Counted from the first letter of the stretch, positions 17,575 to 26,579 are shown. The stretch is DNA of 64,000 nucleotides from Mesorhizobium sp. M4B.F.Ca.ET.203.01.1.1 (GCF_004791025.1 NZ_SRUO01000012.1:62001-126000); one strand, 5' to 3'. Notes: generated by a model not told the origin, from the sequence alone. Translations and numbers: made by a program.

Positions 17575-18372
17575 CTACATCGAAAAGTCGAAGCGATAGG
17601 TGGTCGAGACGCCGACCGTGAACTGGTTGCGATCGCCGCGCTCCCGGACGAGGCTGGAATCGGCGGCCGGGCCCATCAGGCGCGAATATTCGCCGAACAG
17701 GCTGGCCGTCATCGGCTCGGTGACCTTCCAGGTGATCGCGCCGCCGAGGCCGGTCGACTTCAGGCCGCCTCCCGGATGGTATTCGCTGAGGCCGGAGGCC
17801 GCCGCTTCGGTGGCGTTGACGCCGTAATAGGCGTCGAAATAGCCCGACGAGGCGAAGGAGACGCGCGGCCCGCCGGAGATGCGGACCGTCGGCGTGACGT
17901 CGTAGAAGGCGTCGGCCGCGATATCGGCGACGAAGCCGTCATGGGCGCGGATGCCATGCCGAAGCTCGGCGCGGGCTCGCACCCAGTCAAGCGGATAGAA
18001 TTCGAAGAAGCCGCCGACCTCGCCGCCCCAGCGCACCGGGTCGAGACCCGCCAGTTCATCCTTGCTGCTGCGGGAGAACAGGAACTTGCCGGTCAGGCCG
18101 GCGCGCACGCTGCCGTCGTCGATCAGCGCCAGCGAGATGTTGTCATTGCGCGAGGTGAAGCGCGCTTCCGGACCCACCTTGCCGAGCGAGATGATCGGCT
18201 GGGCGCCGAGCATGTACTTCTTGCCGCCCTCGAAATTCGGCGCGATGAGGCCGGTTGCGCCGAGCGTCAGGTACCAGTCGCCCGAAATCCAGCTCCCCTC
18301 GCCGGCATGGGCCGAAGAGACGGCCATCAGGCCGGAGGCGAGAACCAGCTGAATCGTCCGGACAATACGCAT
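17575..18372 (-). CDS. MipA/OmpV-family outer-membrane protein
   Basis: This 265-residue protein has a cleavable signal peptide (VRTIQLVLASGLMAVSSAHA), then beta-strand-rich sequence with alternating aromatic residues. It ends in a C-terminal Phe-containing strand (VGVSTTYRFDFSM), as in outer-membrane barrels. GDWYLTLGATGLIAPNFEGGKKY and WKVTEPMTASLFGEYSRLMGPAADS fit the MipA/OmpV pattern, a family whose best-studied members scaffold peptidoglycan enzymes or act as porins. Length is typical (about 250-280). The start at 18372 matches the signal peptide. It is transcribed alone, divergently from the taurine operon. Confidence 0.85.
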   Translation of the reverse strand: MRIVRTIQLVLASGLMAVSSAHAGEGSWISGDWYLTLGATGLIAPNFEGGKKYMLGAQPIISLGKVGPEARFTSRNDNISLALIDDGSVRAGLTGKFLFSRSSKDELAGLDPVRWGGEVGGFFEFYPLDWVRARAELRHGIRAHDGFVADIAADAFYDVTPTVRISGGPRVSFASSGYFDAYYGVNATEAAASGLSEYHPGGGLKSTGLGGAITWKVTEPMTASLFGEYSRLMGPAADSSLVRERGDRNQFTVGVSTTYRFDFSM

Positions 18373-18673
18373 CGTTACCCCATACGCGAAACAGGCCGGC
18401 AGGAACACCCCGGCAGCGCAAAAGCCATGGCGCCAGTTCGGTAAAATTTGACTTAAAATCCGTAACATCGGCAGCGGCGCCAACGCCGTGGCGCATGCCT
18501 GATATTGCGTGTGGGTGATCCATTAGGGCCGGTTCGCGTCAGATCTTTTCTATCGAGGAACAGGCTTTCGGAATTTCATTTCTGTAAAGTCTATAAATTC
18601 AGTGGACTTTAATTCACGGCCGCTCCGATCGGCTGCAATCGAGGCTGTGCCTCTGTTCAAAGGATTAAAGCCC
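18373..18673. promoter_or_regulatory. Divergent control region between mipA-like and tauA
   Basis: No gene is visible in these 301 bases. The region turns AT-rich toward tauA. A perfect 7-bp inverted pair TAAAGTC (18585-18591) / GACTTTA (18605-18611), with a 13-base spacer containing TATAAATTC, lies about 65 bases upstream of tauA. It overlaps a plausible -10 element and is the best candidate for a sulfur-starvation or LysR-type operator. Confidence 0.5.
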
Positions 18674-19684
18674 ATGCGAAAATTGATTTCCGTCGCCCTT
18701 TTTGGACTTGCCCTGGCTTCAGCCCATACCGCGGCAAGCGCCGCGGACGACAAGAAAGTCGTCGTCGCCTACCAGACCGGCGCCAACCCTTACAATCTTG
18801 GCATCGCCAATGGCGACCTTGCCAAGAAGACGGGCTGGAACATCGAATTCCGCCGCTTCAACTCCGGCGCCGACATCTTCGCCGCCATCGCATCCGGTGA
18901 CGTCCAGATCGGCGATGTCGGATCGAGCCCGTTCTCGGCCGCCATCAGCAAGGGCATCGACGTGAAGGCGTTCTACATCTCGTCGGTCTCCCGCGACGGC
19001 GAGGCGCTCGTGGTGCGACCCGAAATCAAGTCGCCGGCGGACCTGCGCGGCAAGAAGCTCGCCGCCGCACCGGTCTCGACCGACCACTACCAGCTTCTCG
19101 CCGTGCTCAAGCAGGAAGGCATTTCCGAGAAGGAAACCCAGGTCATAGCTATTCCGCAGCCCGAGATCGTCGCGGCCTGGAAGCGCGGCGACATTGACGG
19201 TGGCTTCGTCTGGGATCCGGCTCTTTCCGAGCTCAAGAAGAACGGCAAGATCCTGCTCACGGCCGGCCAGGTCGCCGATCGCGGCGCGCCGACCTTCGGC
19301 GCTCTGGTCGTCACCGGCGCGTTCGCCAAGGCCAATCCGGAGTTCCTCGGCCAGTATGTCCGGCTGATCGACGGCTATAACCAGGCTTACCTGAGCAATC
19401 CGGCCGCCTGGGGCCCGGATACCGAGAACGCGAAGCTGATCGCAAAATTGCAAGGCGGCACAGCGGCCGAGAATTCGGAGCAGTTGAAGACGACGGTCGT
19501 CCCGCCGCTCGACGAACAGGTCTCCGACAAATGGCTGGGCGGTGGCGAGAAGAGCGCGGTCGCGAAAATCCTCAAGGACACCGCGGGCTTCCTGAAGGAC
19601 CAGCACAAGATCACCTCGGTCAAGGACAGCTACGCGGCCTTCGCCGATCCGCAATATGCCGAAGTGGCCAAGGCCTCGAACTAG
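18674..19684 (+). CDS. tauA: Taurine/sulfonate ABC transporter periplasmic binding protein
   Basis: This 336-residue protein has a signal peptide (KLISVALFGLALASAHTAASA), then a binding-protein fold aligning well with E. coli TauA: VVVAYQTGANP, FRRFNSGADIFAAIASGDVQIGDVGSSP, STDHYQLLAVLKQEGI and AAWKRGDIDGGFVWDPAL. It captures taurine or related alkanesulfonates in the periplasm. The ATG at 18674 follows AAAGGA. It is the first gene of tauABC-ssuD. Taurine is the likeliest ligand from the sequence, but the downstream enzyme suggests a broader set of sulfonates. Confidence 0.92.
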   Translation: MRKLISVALFGLALASAHTAASAADDKKVVVAYQTGANPYNLGIANGDLAKKTGWNIEFRRFNSGADIFAAIASGDVQIGDVGSSPFSAAISKGIDVKAFYISSVSRDGEALVVRPEIKSPADLRGKKLAAAPVSTDHYQLLAVLKQEGISEKETQVIAIPQPEIVAAWKRGDIDGGFVWDPALSELKKNGKILLTAGQVADRGAPTFGALVVTGAFAKANPEFLGQYVRLIDGYNQAYLSNPAAWGPDTENAKLIAKLQGGTAAENSEQLKTTVVPPLDEQVSDKWLGGGEKSAVAKILKDTAGFLKDQHKITSVKDSYAAFADPQYAEVAKASN

Positions 19685-19702
19685 CAATCCCTGAAGGAAC
19701 CC

Positions 19703-19730
19703 CGATTTGGCTGGCGCGCCAGCCAAATCG
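19703..19730 (+). other. Perfect 28-bp palindrome between tauA and tauB
   Basis: Two 14-base arms (CGATTTGGCTGGCG and its exact complement) abut with no spacer, 18 bases after the tauA stop and before the tauB Shine-Dalgarno. No T-run follows. Such intercistronic hairpins after binding-protein genes typically protect the upstream mRNA from 3' decay, so the binding protein is made in excess. That role is inferred from position. Confidence 0.75.
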
Positions 19731-19744
19731 CCCGGAGGGCCACC

Positions 19745-20539
19745 ATGCTTCGAATCCGAGATGCCAGCGTCACCTTTCCGGCTTCCGATGGACAGGACGT
19801 GCATGCGCTCGATCACGTCTCGCTCGATATCGCCCCCGCTTCCATCGTCGTCGCGGTCGGTGCTTCCGGGTGCGGCAAGTCGACGTTGCTGAACGCGATC
19901 GCCGGCTTCCTGCCGCTCACCGAAGGCACGATCACGCTGGACGGAAGGGAAATCGCGGCGCCAGGCGGCGATCGTGGCGTCGTGTTCCAGAAGGATACTC
20001 TGCTGCCATGGGCCAGCGTGCTGGACAACGTCGCGCTCGGCCTGAAGTACCGGGGGGTGCCCCGCGCAGAACGCCACGAGCTGTCAAGGCGCCTGTTGGA
20101 ACTGGTCGGCCTCGCCGATTTCGCCGAAAAGCCGCCCTACGAACTGTCGGGCGGCATGCGCCAGCGGGTCGGCATCGCGCGGGCGCTGGCCACAGATCCG
20201 AAGATCCTCTTGATGGACGAGCCGTTCGGCGCGCTCGACAGCCTGACGCGCGAGACCATGCAGCAGCTTCTGGCCTCAGTCTGGGCCAAGACGGGCAAGC
20301 AGATCCTGTTCATCACCCATTCGATCGAGGAAGCCCTGACGCTCGGCACGACGATCGTTGTGATGTCGCCCCGGCCAGGTCGTATCGTCGCCCGGTTCGA
20401 CGCCGACTTTGTGCGCGACTTCGCCGAAAGCGGCGACATCGGGCCGATCCAGTCCCATCCGCGCTTCATCGAACTGCGGAAGGAAATCCGCTCGCTCATC
20501 CATCAGCCGGAAGGCGCCCGCACAGGAACCTTGCAATGA
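19745..20539 (+). CDS. tauB: Taurine/sulfonate ABC transporter ATP-binding protein
   Basis: This 264-residue ATPase energises sulfonate import. Walker A GASGCGKST lies near residue 38, the signature LSGGMRQRVGIARAL near 134 and Walker B ILLMDEPFGALD near 155; the switch histidine is in ILFITHSIEEA. It matches the TauB/SsuB/NrtD group in length and motifs, including the C-terminal FDADFVRDF region. GGAGGG precedes the ATG. Its stop overlaps the tauC start as ATGA, so the two are translationally coupled. Confidence 0.94.
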   Translation: MLRIRDASVTFPASDGQDVHALDHVSLDIAPASIVVAVGASGCGKSTLLNAIAGFLPLTEGTITLDGREIAAPGGDRGVVFQKDTLLPWASVLDNVALGLKYRGVPRAERHELSRRLLELVGLADFAEKPPYELSGGMRQRVGIARALATDPKILLMDEPFGALDSLTRETMQQLLASVWAKTGKQILFITHSIEEALTLGTTIVVMSPRPGRIVARFDADFVRDFAESGDIGPIQSHPRFIELRKEIRSLIHQPEGARTGTLQ

Positions 20540-21384
20540 CGCTTACCGCCAATTCCCCAACCACATTTCAGACTTCGACCGCCCGGCGCGCGCCGCCGGC
20601 TCGGCCACGTCGATCCGCATCGACGAACACACTCGGCATCAGCCTGGTTACGCTTGCGTCGCTGATTGCATTGTGGTTCCTCGCCGCACGCTTCGGCTGG
20701 GCGTCACCGCTGTTCCTGCCCTCGCCGGCCGAGGTCCTGGCCCAGTTCAGCGCCGTCGCGGCCGACGGCTATGCCAACGACACGCTTCTCAACCACACGC
20801 TGGCAAGCCTTGGCCGCATCGCCGCGGCTCTGGGCGCAGGAATTGTGCTGGGTGTTCCCCTTGGCCTGTTGATGGGCCTCAACCGTTGGATCAAGGGGAT
20901 CTTCAGCGTTCCGATCGACCTCTACTGGGGCTTGCCGCCCCTGGCCTACCTGCCGCTGCTGATCATCTGGCTCGGCATCGGCGAAACCTCCAAGATCACG
21001 CTCCTCACGCTATCGACCTTTGCCCCGATCTGCTTTGCCGCGCAGGCCGGAGTCCGTTCAGTGCCCGTTGAGCGGATCAATGCCGCGCTGTCCCTTGGCG
21101 CCAGCAGCCTGCAATTGTTCACGACCATTATCCTGCCATCCGCATTGCCGGAAATCCTGACCGGCCTGCGAATTGCCATCGGAGCCGGACTGTCCACCTT
21201 GGTCGCGGCCGAGTTGATCGCGGCGCAGTCGGGGCTCGGCTACATGATCATGTCCGCGGCCAACTTCCTCGCTACCGACGTTGTCTTCGTCGGCCTCATC
21301 GTCATTGCCGCCCTGGCGTTCGCTTTCACGAGCGGCATGCGCTGGCTGGAGCACCGCCTCGTCCCCTGGAAGGGCAAGCTCTGA
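20536..21384 (+). CDS. tauC: Taurine/sulfonate ABC transporter permease
   Basis: This 282-residue inner-membrane permease has about six membrane helices. The ATPase-contacting EAA-like loop is in VERINAALSLGASSLQLFTTIILPSALPEILTGLRIAIG. The N-terminal ~30 residues are Pro/Arg-rich and hydrophilic, as in many TauC/SsuC proteins. The start overlaps the tauB stop by four bases. With tauA and tauB it forms a complete importer. Confidence 0.94.
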   Translation: MTLTANSPTTFQTSTARRAPPARPRRSASTNTLGISLVTLASLIALWFLAARFGWASPLFLPSPAEVLAQFSAVAADGYANDTLLNHTLASLGRIAAALGAGIVLGVPLGLLMGLNRWIKGIFSVPIDLYWGLPPLAYLPLLIIWLGIGETSKITLLTLSTFAPICFAAQAGVRSVPVERINAALSLGASSLQLFTTIILPSALPEILTGLRIAIGAGLSTLVAAELIAAQSGLGYMIMSAANFLATDVVFVGLIVIAALAFAFTSGMRWLEHRLVPWKGKL

Positions 21385-21428
21385 CAACTGCCCGTCAACA
21401 CACCCCCTGTCACTGAAGGAACAATCCG

Positions 21429-22583
21429 ATGTCCAGCAACATCCGCCCGCTCGATCTCTACTGGTATCTGCCGACCCATGGTGACGGCCCCTATCTCGGC
21501 ACCGACGAGCGGCACCGGCCGGCAACCTTCCGCTACCTCAAGGAGATCGCCCAAGCCGCCGATCGACTTGGCTTCAAGGGCGTGCTCCTGCCTACCGGAA
21601 CGCGGTGCGAGGACGCCTGGATCGTTGCAGCCGGCCTGATCCCGCTGACCGAACGGCTGAAATTCCTCGTGGCGCTCCGGCCGGGCAGCGGGACGCCGGC
21701 CCTGTTTGCGCGCCATGCCGCCACGCTGGACAGGATTTCCGGCGGCCGGGTGCTGCTCAATGTCGTCACCGGCGCGGATCCAGCCGACCTCGCCGGTGAC
21801 GGCAACAAGCTCAACCATGACGACCGCTACGCGCAGACCGACGAGTTCCTGACCATCTGGCGGCGAATCCTTTCAGGTGAACCGGCGGATTTCGAGGGCA
21901 AGTATCTTTCCGCCCACGGCACCGACATTTCCTTCCCGCCGGTTCAACAGCCCCATCCTCCACTGTGGTTCGGAGGTTCGTCCGACGCCGGCATTGCGAT
22001 CGCCGCCAAGCACGTGGACGCCTATCTGAGTTGGGGCGAACCGGTGGACCAGCTCGCCGAAAAGATCGGGCGGGTCAGGCAGGCCGCAGCGGCGCAAGGC
22101 CGAACGATCCGCTTCGGCCTTCGCATCCATTTGATCGTTCGCGAAACTGAGGATGAGGCCTGGGCCGCCGCAGACCGACTGATCAGCCGCGTCACCGACG
22201 ACCTGATCGCCGAGGCCCAGAACGGATTCGTCAATATCTCGGAATCGGTTGGACAGAAGCGCATGTCGGCTCTGCATCAGGGTCGACGAGACCGGCTGGT
22301 TGTCGGTCCGAACCTGTGGGCCGGACCCGGGCTGGTGCGTGGGGGTGCTGGAACGGCCTTGGTCGGAAATCCCGACAACGTTGCCGCGCGCATCCGCGAG
22401 TATCAGGAGATCGGCATCGAAACGATCATCGCGTCCGCCTACCCGCATCTGGAAGAGGTCTTCAATGTCGCGGAACTGCTTTTCCCCAAGCTCGGGCTGA
22501 GCGGCGAAGCCGCACCGGCGGAACGCAGTTGGGACGTCGAGTTCGGACGCGTGCAACCGGGGGTCGTCGCGTCCGCCTCGTGA
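21429..22583 (+). CDS. ssuD: FMNH2-dependent alkanesulfonate monooxygenase
   Basis: This 384-residue luciferase-like enzyme oxidatively cleaves alkanesulfonates to aldehyde and sulfite using reduced FMN supplied by a separate reductase. SsuD hallmarks are DLYWYLPTHGDGPYLGT at the N-terminus, LVALRPGSGTPALFARHAATLDRISGGR, the NVVTGADP segment, and GGSSDAGIAIAAKHVDAYLSWGEP. Length matches E. coli SsuD (381). GAAGGA precedes the ATG. It is paired with a TauABC-type importer rather than TauD. No SsuE-type flavin reductase is nearby, so reduced flavin must come from elsewhere. Confidence 0.93.
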   Translation: MSSNIRPLDLYWYLPTHGDGPYLGTDERHRPATFRYLKEIAQAADRLGFKGVLLPTGTRCEDAWIVAAGLIPLTERLKFLVALRPGSGTPALFARHAATLDRISGGRVLLNVVTGADPADLAGDGNKLNHDDRYAQTDEFLTIWRRILSGEPADFEGKYLSAHGTDISFPPVQQPHPPLWFGGSSDAGIAIAAKHVDAYLSWGEPVDQLAEKIGRVRQAAAAQGRTIRFGLRIHLIVRETEDEAWAAADRLISRVTDDLIAEAQNGFVNISESVGQKRMSALHQGRRDRLVVGPNLWAGPGLVRGGAGTALVGNPDNVAARIREYQEIGIETIIASAYPHLEEVFNVAELLFPKLGLSGEAAPAERSWDVEFGRVQPGVVASAS

Positions 22584-22679
22584 CGTCTTTCGGGCGGAAA
22601 CCGAGAGAAAGCCGGCTGCGCCAGGCCCTTGCGTGGCGTCGGCAATTTTGACCAGAAATCCCAAATGACGGCAGTGGCG

Positions 22680-22702
22680 GCCAGGCGGCGACGTCGCCTG
22701 GC
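22680..22702. terminator. Hairpin between convergent ssuD and small ORF
   Basis: GCCAGGCG and CGCCTGGC form a perfect 8-bp stem with a 7-base loop, directly next to the small ORF's stop codon and 97 bases after ssuD. There is no clear T-run on either strand, so termination may be weak. The position between convergent genes fits a bidirectional terminator. Confidence 0.45.
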
Positions 22703-22915
22703 TCAGCTGGCGCGCGTCGCGCTCGGCAGGTCGAGCAGCCTGGCCACGGCCCTGGCGCCCTTGCCGGCAACGCGTGCCGACCCGTCGTCACCCACCTCCA
22801 CCGTGGCACCGTTGGCGAAGCTCAGCGACCAGCCATCGCCCTTGGCGTTGCGGCGGCGGTCAGTGAGTTCGATGCCGCCAGCAGTGACCAAGGCAACAAC
22901 CCTGTCGACATCCAT
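22703..22915 (-). CDS. Small hypothetical protein (70 residues)
   Basis: This short frame has a very good Shine-Dalgarno (GGAGGACAACG before the ATG) and the product MDVDRVVALVTAGGIELTD followed by SLSFANGATVEVGDDGSARVAG. No signal peptide, membrane segment or recognised domain is seen. The alternation of hydrophobic and charged residues and good codon usage argue for a real gene. It follows the phosphoesterase gene on the same strand with a 23-base gap, so it may be its downstream partner. Function unknown. Confidence 0.6.
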   Translation of the reverse strand: MDVDRVVALVTAGGIELTDRRRNAKGDGWSLSFANGATVEVGDDGSARVAGKGARAVARLLDLPSATRAS

Positions 22916-22938
22916 CGTTGTCCTCCAGATACGCGCCC

Positions 22939-24489
22939 TCAATTCAGGTCGAGCCCACCGGTGAGATCGCCGAGCGGCGGTTCGCCATGCGCGGCCACTG
23001 CCCTGTCGCGAACCACGATGCCATGCAGGACCGGCAATTCGAAACGCTCGGTGATGAAGCGCAGGATCGACGTCGTGTCATAGGGCGTTTGATCGACATA
23101 GCCATGCTTGGCAAAAGGCGAAACGATGATCGCGGGGATGCGCGTGCCCGGTCCCCAGCGGTCGCCTTTGGGCGGCGCGACGTGATCCCAGATGCCGCCG
23201 TTCTCGTCATAGGCGACAACGACCAGCATATGCGGCCATTGCGGGCTCTTCTCCAGATGGCTGATGACATCGGCGATATGGCGGTCTCCGGCCTGGATGT
23301 CGGCATAGCCGGAATGCTCGTTGAGATTGCCCTGCGGCTTGTAGAAGGAGACCTGAGGCAGGGCGCCGTCGTCGATCGCCTGAATGAAGCTCACGCCAGC
23401 CAGCCCGGCGTCGCGCAGGTGTTCCCGCCTGGCCTCGGTGCCCGGCGCGTAGTTGGCGTAATAGTTGAACGGCTGGTGATGGTACTGGAAATTCGGGATC
23501 GGCGTGTGATTGCCATGGTCGAGCGTGTACTGCCAGGCGCCCGAGTACCATGCCCAGCTGACCTGCTTGAGACTGAGCATATCGCCGATGGTCGGCTCCG
23601 TCTGCGGCGGCAGCGTTGTCGGCTTGGACGGGTCCGCGAGGAGCGGATCGCCGCCGGGCGCCGGATCATTGCCGCTCGGCTGGTATGGCGGCTGCATTGT
23701 GTTCACAGCGTAGAAATCCGGCGTCAGATTGCCGTCGGAGACGAATTTCGGGATACCGTCGCGCACCGATTTCGGCGAATTGTCGGCGAGCTTCAGCGCT
23801 GTGCCGCCATCGTCCGTCACCGAAATCGACGGCTTGGCCGGGTTCTTGTCGGCATCCGCGTAGTAAGGCGCGCAGGCGCAGATCAGCCACTGATGGTTGA
23901 AAAAGGAACCGCCGAAACCGCCCATGAAGAAATGGTCGGCCAGCACGTATTTCTGCGCCACCGCCCACATGTCGGTCTTGGAGGCGTCCCAGTTGCTCAT
24001 CGGCATGGCGCCTGAATCGGCCCAGGCTACGAACATGTCGTTCTTGCCGCCGTTGATCTGCATCTGGTTCTGGTAGTAGCGGTGCCAGAGATCGTGCGTT
24101 GCGACGCTGAGCGGAACGTTGAACCCCTTGGGGTCGTTCACGGTGAACGGCGCGTTCGGAAGGTGCTCGGTCATCGCCTGCGTCACCGGCGGCGTGACGC
24201 CCTTGGCGGTCAGCCCGTCCCAGACAGGCGGCAGTTCGGACAGCACGGATCCGTCACGGTCACGCTGCTGCAGGCTTTCCTTGCTTGCCTGGTCGATGCC
24301 CTCGGCTCCAGGGAAGTGACCATAGAGATTGTCGAAGGCGCGGTTCTCGGCGAAGATAACGACCACCGTTCCTATCTTGGCGATGTTGGCTGGCGGATCG
24401 CCGGGCTGCGCTGCGGGCGCGGGAACCGAAGCCGCAGCGCACAGGACGAGAGTCGAGGAAAACAGGGCGAGCCCATGGGATCGCTTCAT
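22939..24489 (-). CDS. Secreted phosphoesterase, AcpA / phospholipase C-like family
   Basis: This 516-residue exported hydrolase of the alkaline-phosphatase superfamily has a signal peptide (SHGLALFSSTLVLCAAASVPAPAA). Hallmarks are VVVIFAENRAFDNLYGHFPG, FNHQWLICACAPYY, GYADIQAGDRHIADVI and VVVAYDENGGIWDHVAPP (metal-binding Asp/Glu/His). The group includes Francisella AcpA and bacterial phospholipase C enzymes, so it could release phosphate from phosphomonoesters or phospholipids in the periplasm. The ATG at 24489 is chosen because GGAGGT lies six bases upstream; another ATG two codons earlier touches the Shine-Dalgarno. Substrate not determinable. Confidence 0.88.
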   Translation of the reverse strand: MKRSHGLALFSSTLVLCAAASVPAPAAQPGDPPANIAKIGTVVVIFAENRAFDNLYGHFPGAEGIDQASKESLQQRDRDGSVLSELPPVWDGLTAKGVTPPVTQAMTEHLPNAPFTVNDPKGFNVPLSVATHDLWHRYYQNQMQINGGKNDMFVAWADSGAMPMSNWDASKTDMWAVAQKYVLADHFFMGGFGGSFFNHQWLICACAPYYADADKNPAKPSISVTDDGGTALKLADNSPKSVRDGIPKFVSDGNLTPDFYAVNTMQPPYQPSGNDPAPGGDPLLADPSKPTTLPPQTEPTIGDMLSLKQVSWAWYSGAWQYTLDHGNHTPIPNFQYHHQPFNYYANYAPGTEARREHLRDAGLAGVSFIQAIDDGALPQVSFYKPQGNLNEHSGYADIQAGDRHIADVISHLEKSPQWPHMLVVVAYDENGGIWDHVAPPKGDRWGPGTRIPAIIVSPFAKHGYVDQTPYDTTSILRFITERFELPVLHGIVVRDRAVAAHGEPPLGDLTGGLDLN

Positions 24490-24603
24490 CGTCATACCTC
24501 CGTGGTGCAAATGGGATGACACCAGCTTCGCGGCATATTGGCAATAGCTGCCGCGTTGGACGGGCAACGCCATGGGCGGCGGTCCGCCAATGGCCGGGCT
24601 GTT

Positions 24604-26523
24604 CTACGGCTGCCCGAGAGGCTGCGCCTCGCATTCCGGCAGCCGCACAGGTTTGGCGAGTTTCGCCAGCGCCTCGGGCTTGGCGCAAGACGGAAAGCCG
24701 GCGAGCGGCATCGTTTCGATAAACCGGCTGCGCTCACTAGTGCTCAAGCCGACTTCATTGATCATGCTCTCGACGGTCAGGTCGGGGTACTGCTTGAGAG
24801 TTTCCCTAACCGAAGCCTTCGCCTCATCCATCCGACCCAGAGCCGCAAGGGTGCCGCTAAACACCACCCACCTCCACTTGTCGTAGTTGTCAGGCGCCAT
24901 GCGCTCCAGCATCTTCAACGCGTCCTCATACCGGCCGGCCATAAAATAGGCAGGGCCGAAGAAGTTGGACGTCCACATCGGATGGTTCGGGTCGAGCCGC
25001 CTGACCTGGTCGACCATCTGAGCGCCGCGTTCGGGTTCACCGAAGCGTGCCGCATAGCCGGTATAGAATGTCAGGATTTCGGACGAACCGGGAGCAAGAC
25101 GGAGAGCCGTATCCAGTTCAGCCTTGGCACGGGCGATGTCGCCCTTGTTGCTGAGACTCATCCCAAACACGGCGTGTGCCTCAGCGTCGCCTGGATCGAG
25201 CCGCACCGCGCGTTCGGCCACATCGGCGGCCGCCTTGGTCTCGCTCTCGGGATTGATACCGAAGCCAGCCAATATGACGTGAGCATGGTAAAGTTCTACC
25301 CAGGCGCGGGCCAGCCCGGGGTCCAGCTCAATGGCGCGGTTGAGAAGCGCGATTGCCTCCTGCTCATCGGCTACGGTGATCTCTTCAATCTTCTCGGTCC
25401 CGAGCAGATAGTAGTCATAAGCATTCAGATTTTCAGGTCGTTTGCGTTTGGCCGCGGCCCGCCCGGCCGTTTGAATCAACCCTACGCCGCCGCCCAGACG
25501 GTTGGAGACTTGCTCTGCGATCTCGGTCTGGACGGCGAACACGTCCTCAGCGGGCCGGTCCCAACGATCCGACCAAAGGTGGTTGCCGGTTTGTGCATCG
25601 ATCAACTGCGCGGTGACCCGCACCCGCTCATCTTCCCGCTGGATGGAGCCTTCCAGTACGAAACCGACATGGAGCGCATGTGCGACCTGGCGGGCATCCA
25701 CCGGCTTGCCCTTGTAGACTTCCGTCGAATTCCGGGCCACGACGTCAAGTTCGGGAAACCGCGCAAGGTCGGTGATGATATCCTCAGTCAAGCCATCGGC
25801 CAGACGCCCGCTGGCCTCGTCGCCATAATTATTGAAAGGCAGCACCGCGACCGACGGCTTGGCCCCCAGTGACGTGGGCTGAAAGAACCACCAGCTCCCC
25901 CCACCCACCAGAGCCAGCACCACGATCGCCGCCGCAGCCGTCCTGGTCCAGTGCGGCATCGCCTGGCGTAAGGTCCGGTGCACCCGCTTGCCATCGAGCC
26001 TCACCCGGTACATCCGCACCGGGCGGTTGATATTCTTGACCTGCTGCTCGCCGACGAAATCGAGTGGCCAATCAAGCTTGCCCTGCAAATGGTCGTAGGC
26101 CGTACCTGACACCATCACCCCGCCCGGATCGGCCAGTTGCTCTATGCGAGCGGCGACGTTGACGCCGTCGCCATACACATCGCCATCCACCAGCGCCACA
26201 TCGCCAAGATTGATCCCGATGCGGAACACAATCCGCTCATGCTCCGGCAATCCGCCATTGCGAACGGCCACAGCTTTCTGAATTTCGGCTGCGCAGATCA
26301 CCGCATCGACGACGCTGTCGAAGACGACAAGCGCGCCATCTCCCAACAGCTTGACAATTCGACCCTGATGCAGAGCGATCGCTGCATCGGTTACGTCGGC
26401 CCGGATAGCTCTCAGGCGCCCGATGGTGCCAGCTTCGTCAATCTCGGTCGCCTTTGAATAGCCGACCATATCCAACGCAAGGATCGCCAGCAGTTTCCGG
26501 TTCAATGGAGGGACATTCATCAT
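24604..26523 (-). CDS. Class III adenylate/guanylate cyclase with TolB-like and TPR regions
   Basis: This protein of about 639 residues begins with a class III cyclase domain (LLAILALDMVGYSKATEIDE, VKLLGDGALVVFDSVVDAV, GINLGDVALVDGDVYGDGVNVAARIE). One membrane helix follows at about 193-213 (TAAAAIVVLALVGGGSWWFF). Then come a TolB-like region (PSVAVLPFNNYGDE, LTEDIITDLARFPEL, ALHVGFVLEGSIQRE) and tetratricopeptide-type helices to the end. This architecture is very common in rhizobia, which carry dozens of cyclases. Metal-binding Asp residues appear present; cAMP as product is an inference. Two adjacent ATGs (26523, 26520) follow GGGGCAGG. The sequence just upstream is an hdeD remnant. Confidence 0.88.
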   Translation of the reverse strand: MMNVPPLNRKLLAILALDMVGYSKATEIDEAGTIGRLRAIRADVTDAAIALHQGRIVKLLGDGALVVFDSVVDAVICAAEIQKAVAVRNGGLPEHERIVFRIGINLGDVALVDGDVYGDGVNVAARIEQLADPGGVMVSGTAYDHLQGKLDWPLDFVGEQQVKNINRPVRMYRVRLDGKRVHRTLRQAMPHWTRTAAAAIVVLALVGGGSWWFFQPTSLGAKPSVAVLPFNNYGDEASGRLADGLTEDIITDLARFPELDVVARNSTEVYKGKPVDARQVAHALHVGFVLEGSIQREDERVRVTAQLIDAQTGNHLWSDRWDRPAEDVFAVQTEIAEQVSNRLGGGVGLIQTAGRAAAKRKRPENLNAYDYYLLGTEKIEEITVADEQEAIALLNRAIELDPGLARAWVELYHAHVILAGFGINPESETKAAADVAERAVRLDPGDAEAHAVFGMSLSNKGDIARAKAELDTALRLAPGSSEILTFYTGYAARFGEPERGAQMVDQVRRLDPNHPMWTSNFFGPAYFMAGRYEDALKMLERMAPDNYDKWRWVVFSGTLAALGRMDEAKASVRETLKQYPDLTVESMINEVGLSTSERSRFIETMPLAGFPSCAKPEALAKLAKPVRLPECEAQPLGQP

Positions 26524-26579
26524 CCTGCCCCGGACCCAAACTGGCCAAAATGGTACACCTAACCCAGCACGCTGACGAG

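Noticed and set aside
18719..20077. 452-residue minus-strand open frame
   Set aside because: Antisense to tauA and tauB; both real genes show clear family motifs.
19531..20535. Long N-terminal extension of the tauC frame
   Set aside because: The upstream part is out of frame with tauA and tauB and encodes no family sequence; the ATG overlapping the tauB stop is the correct start.
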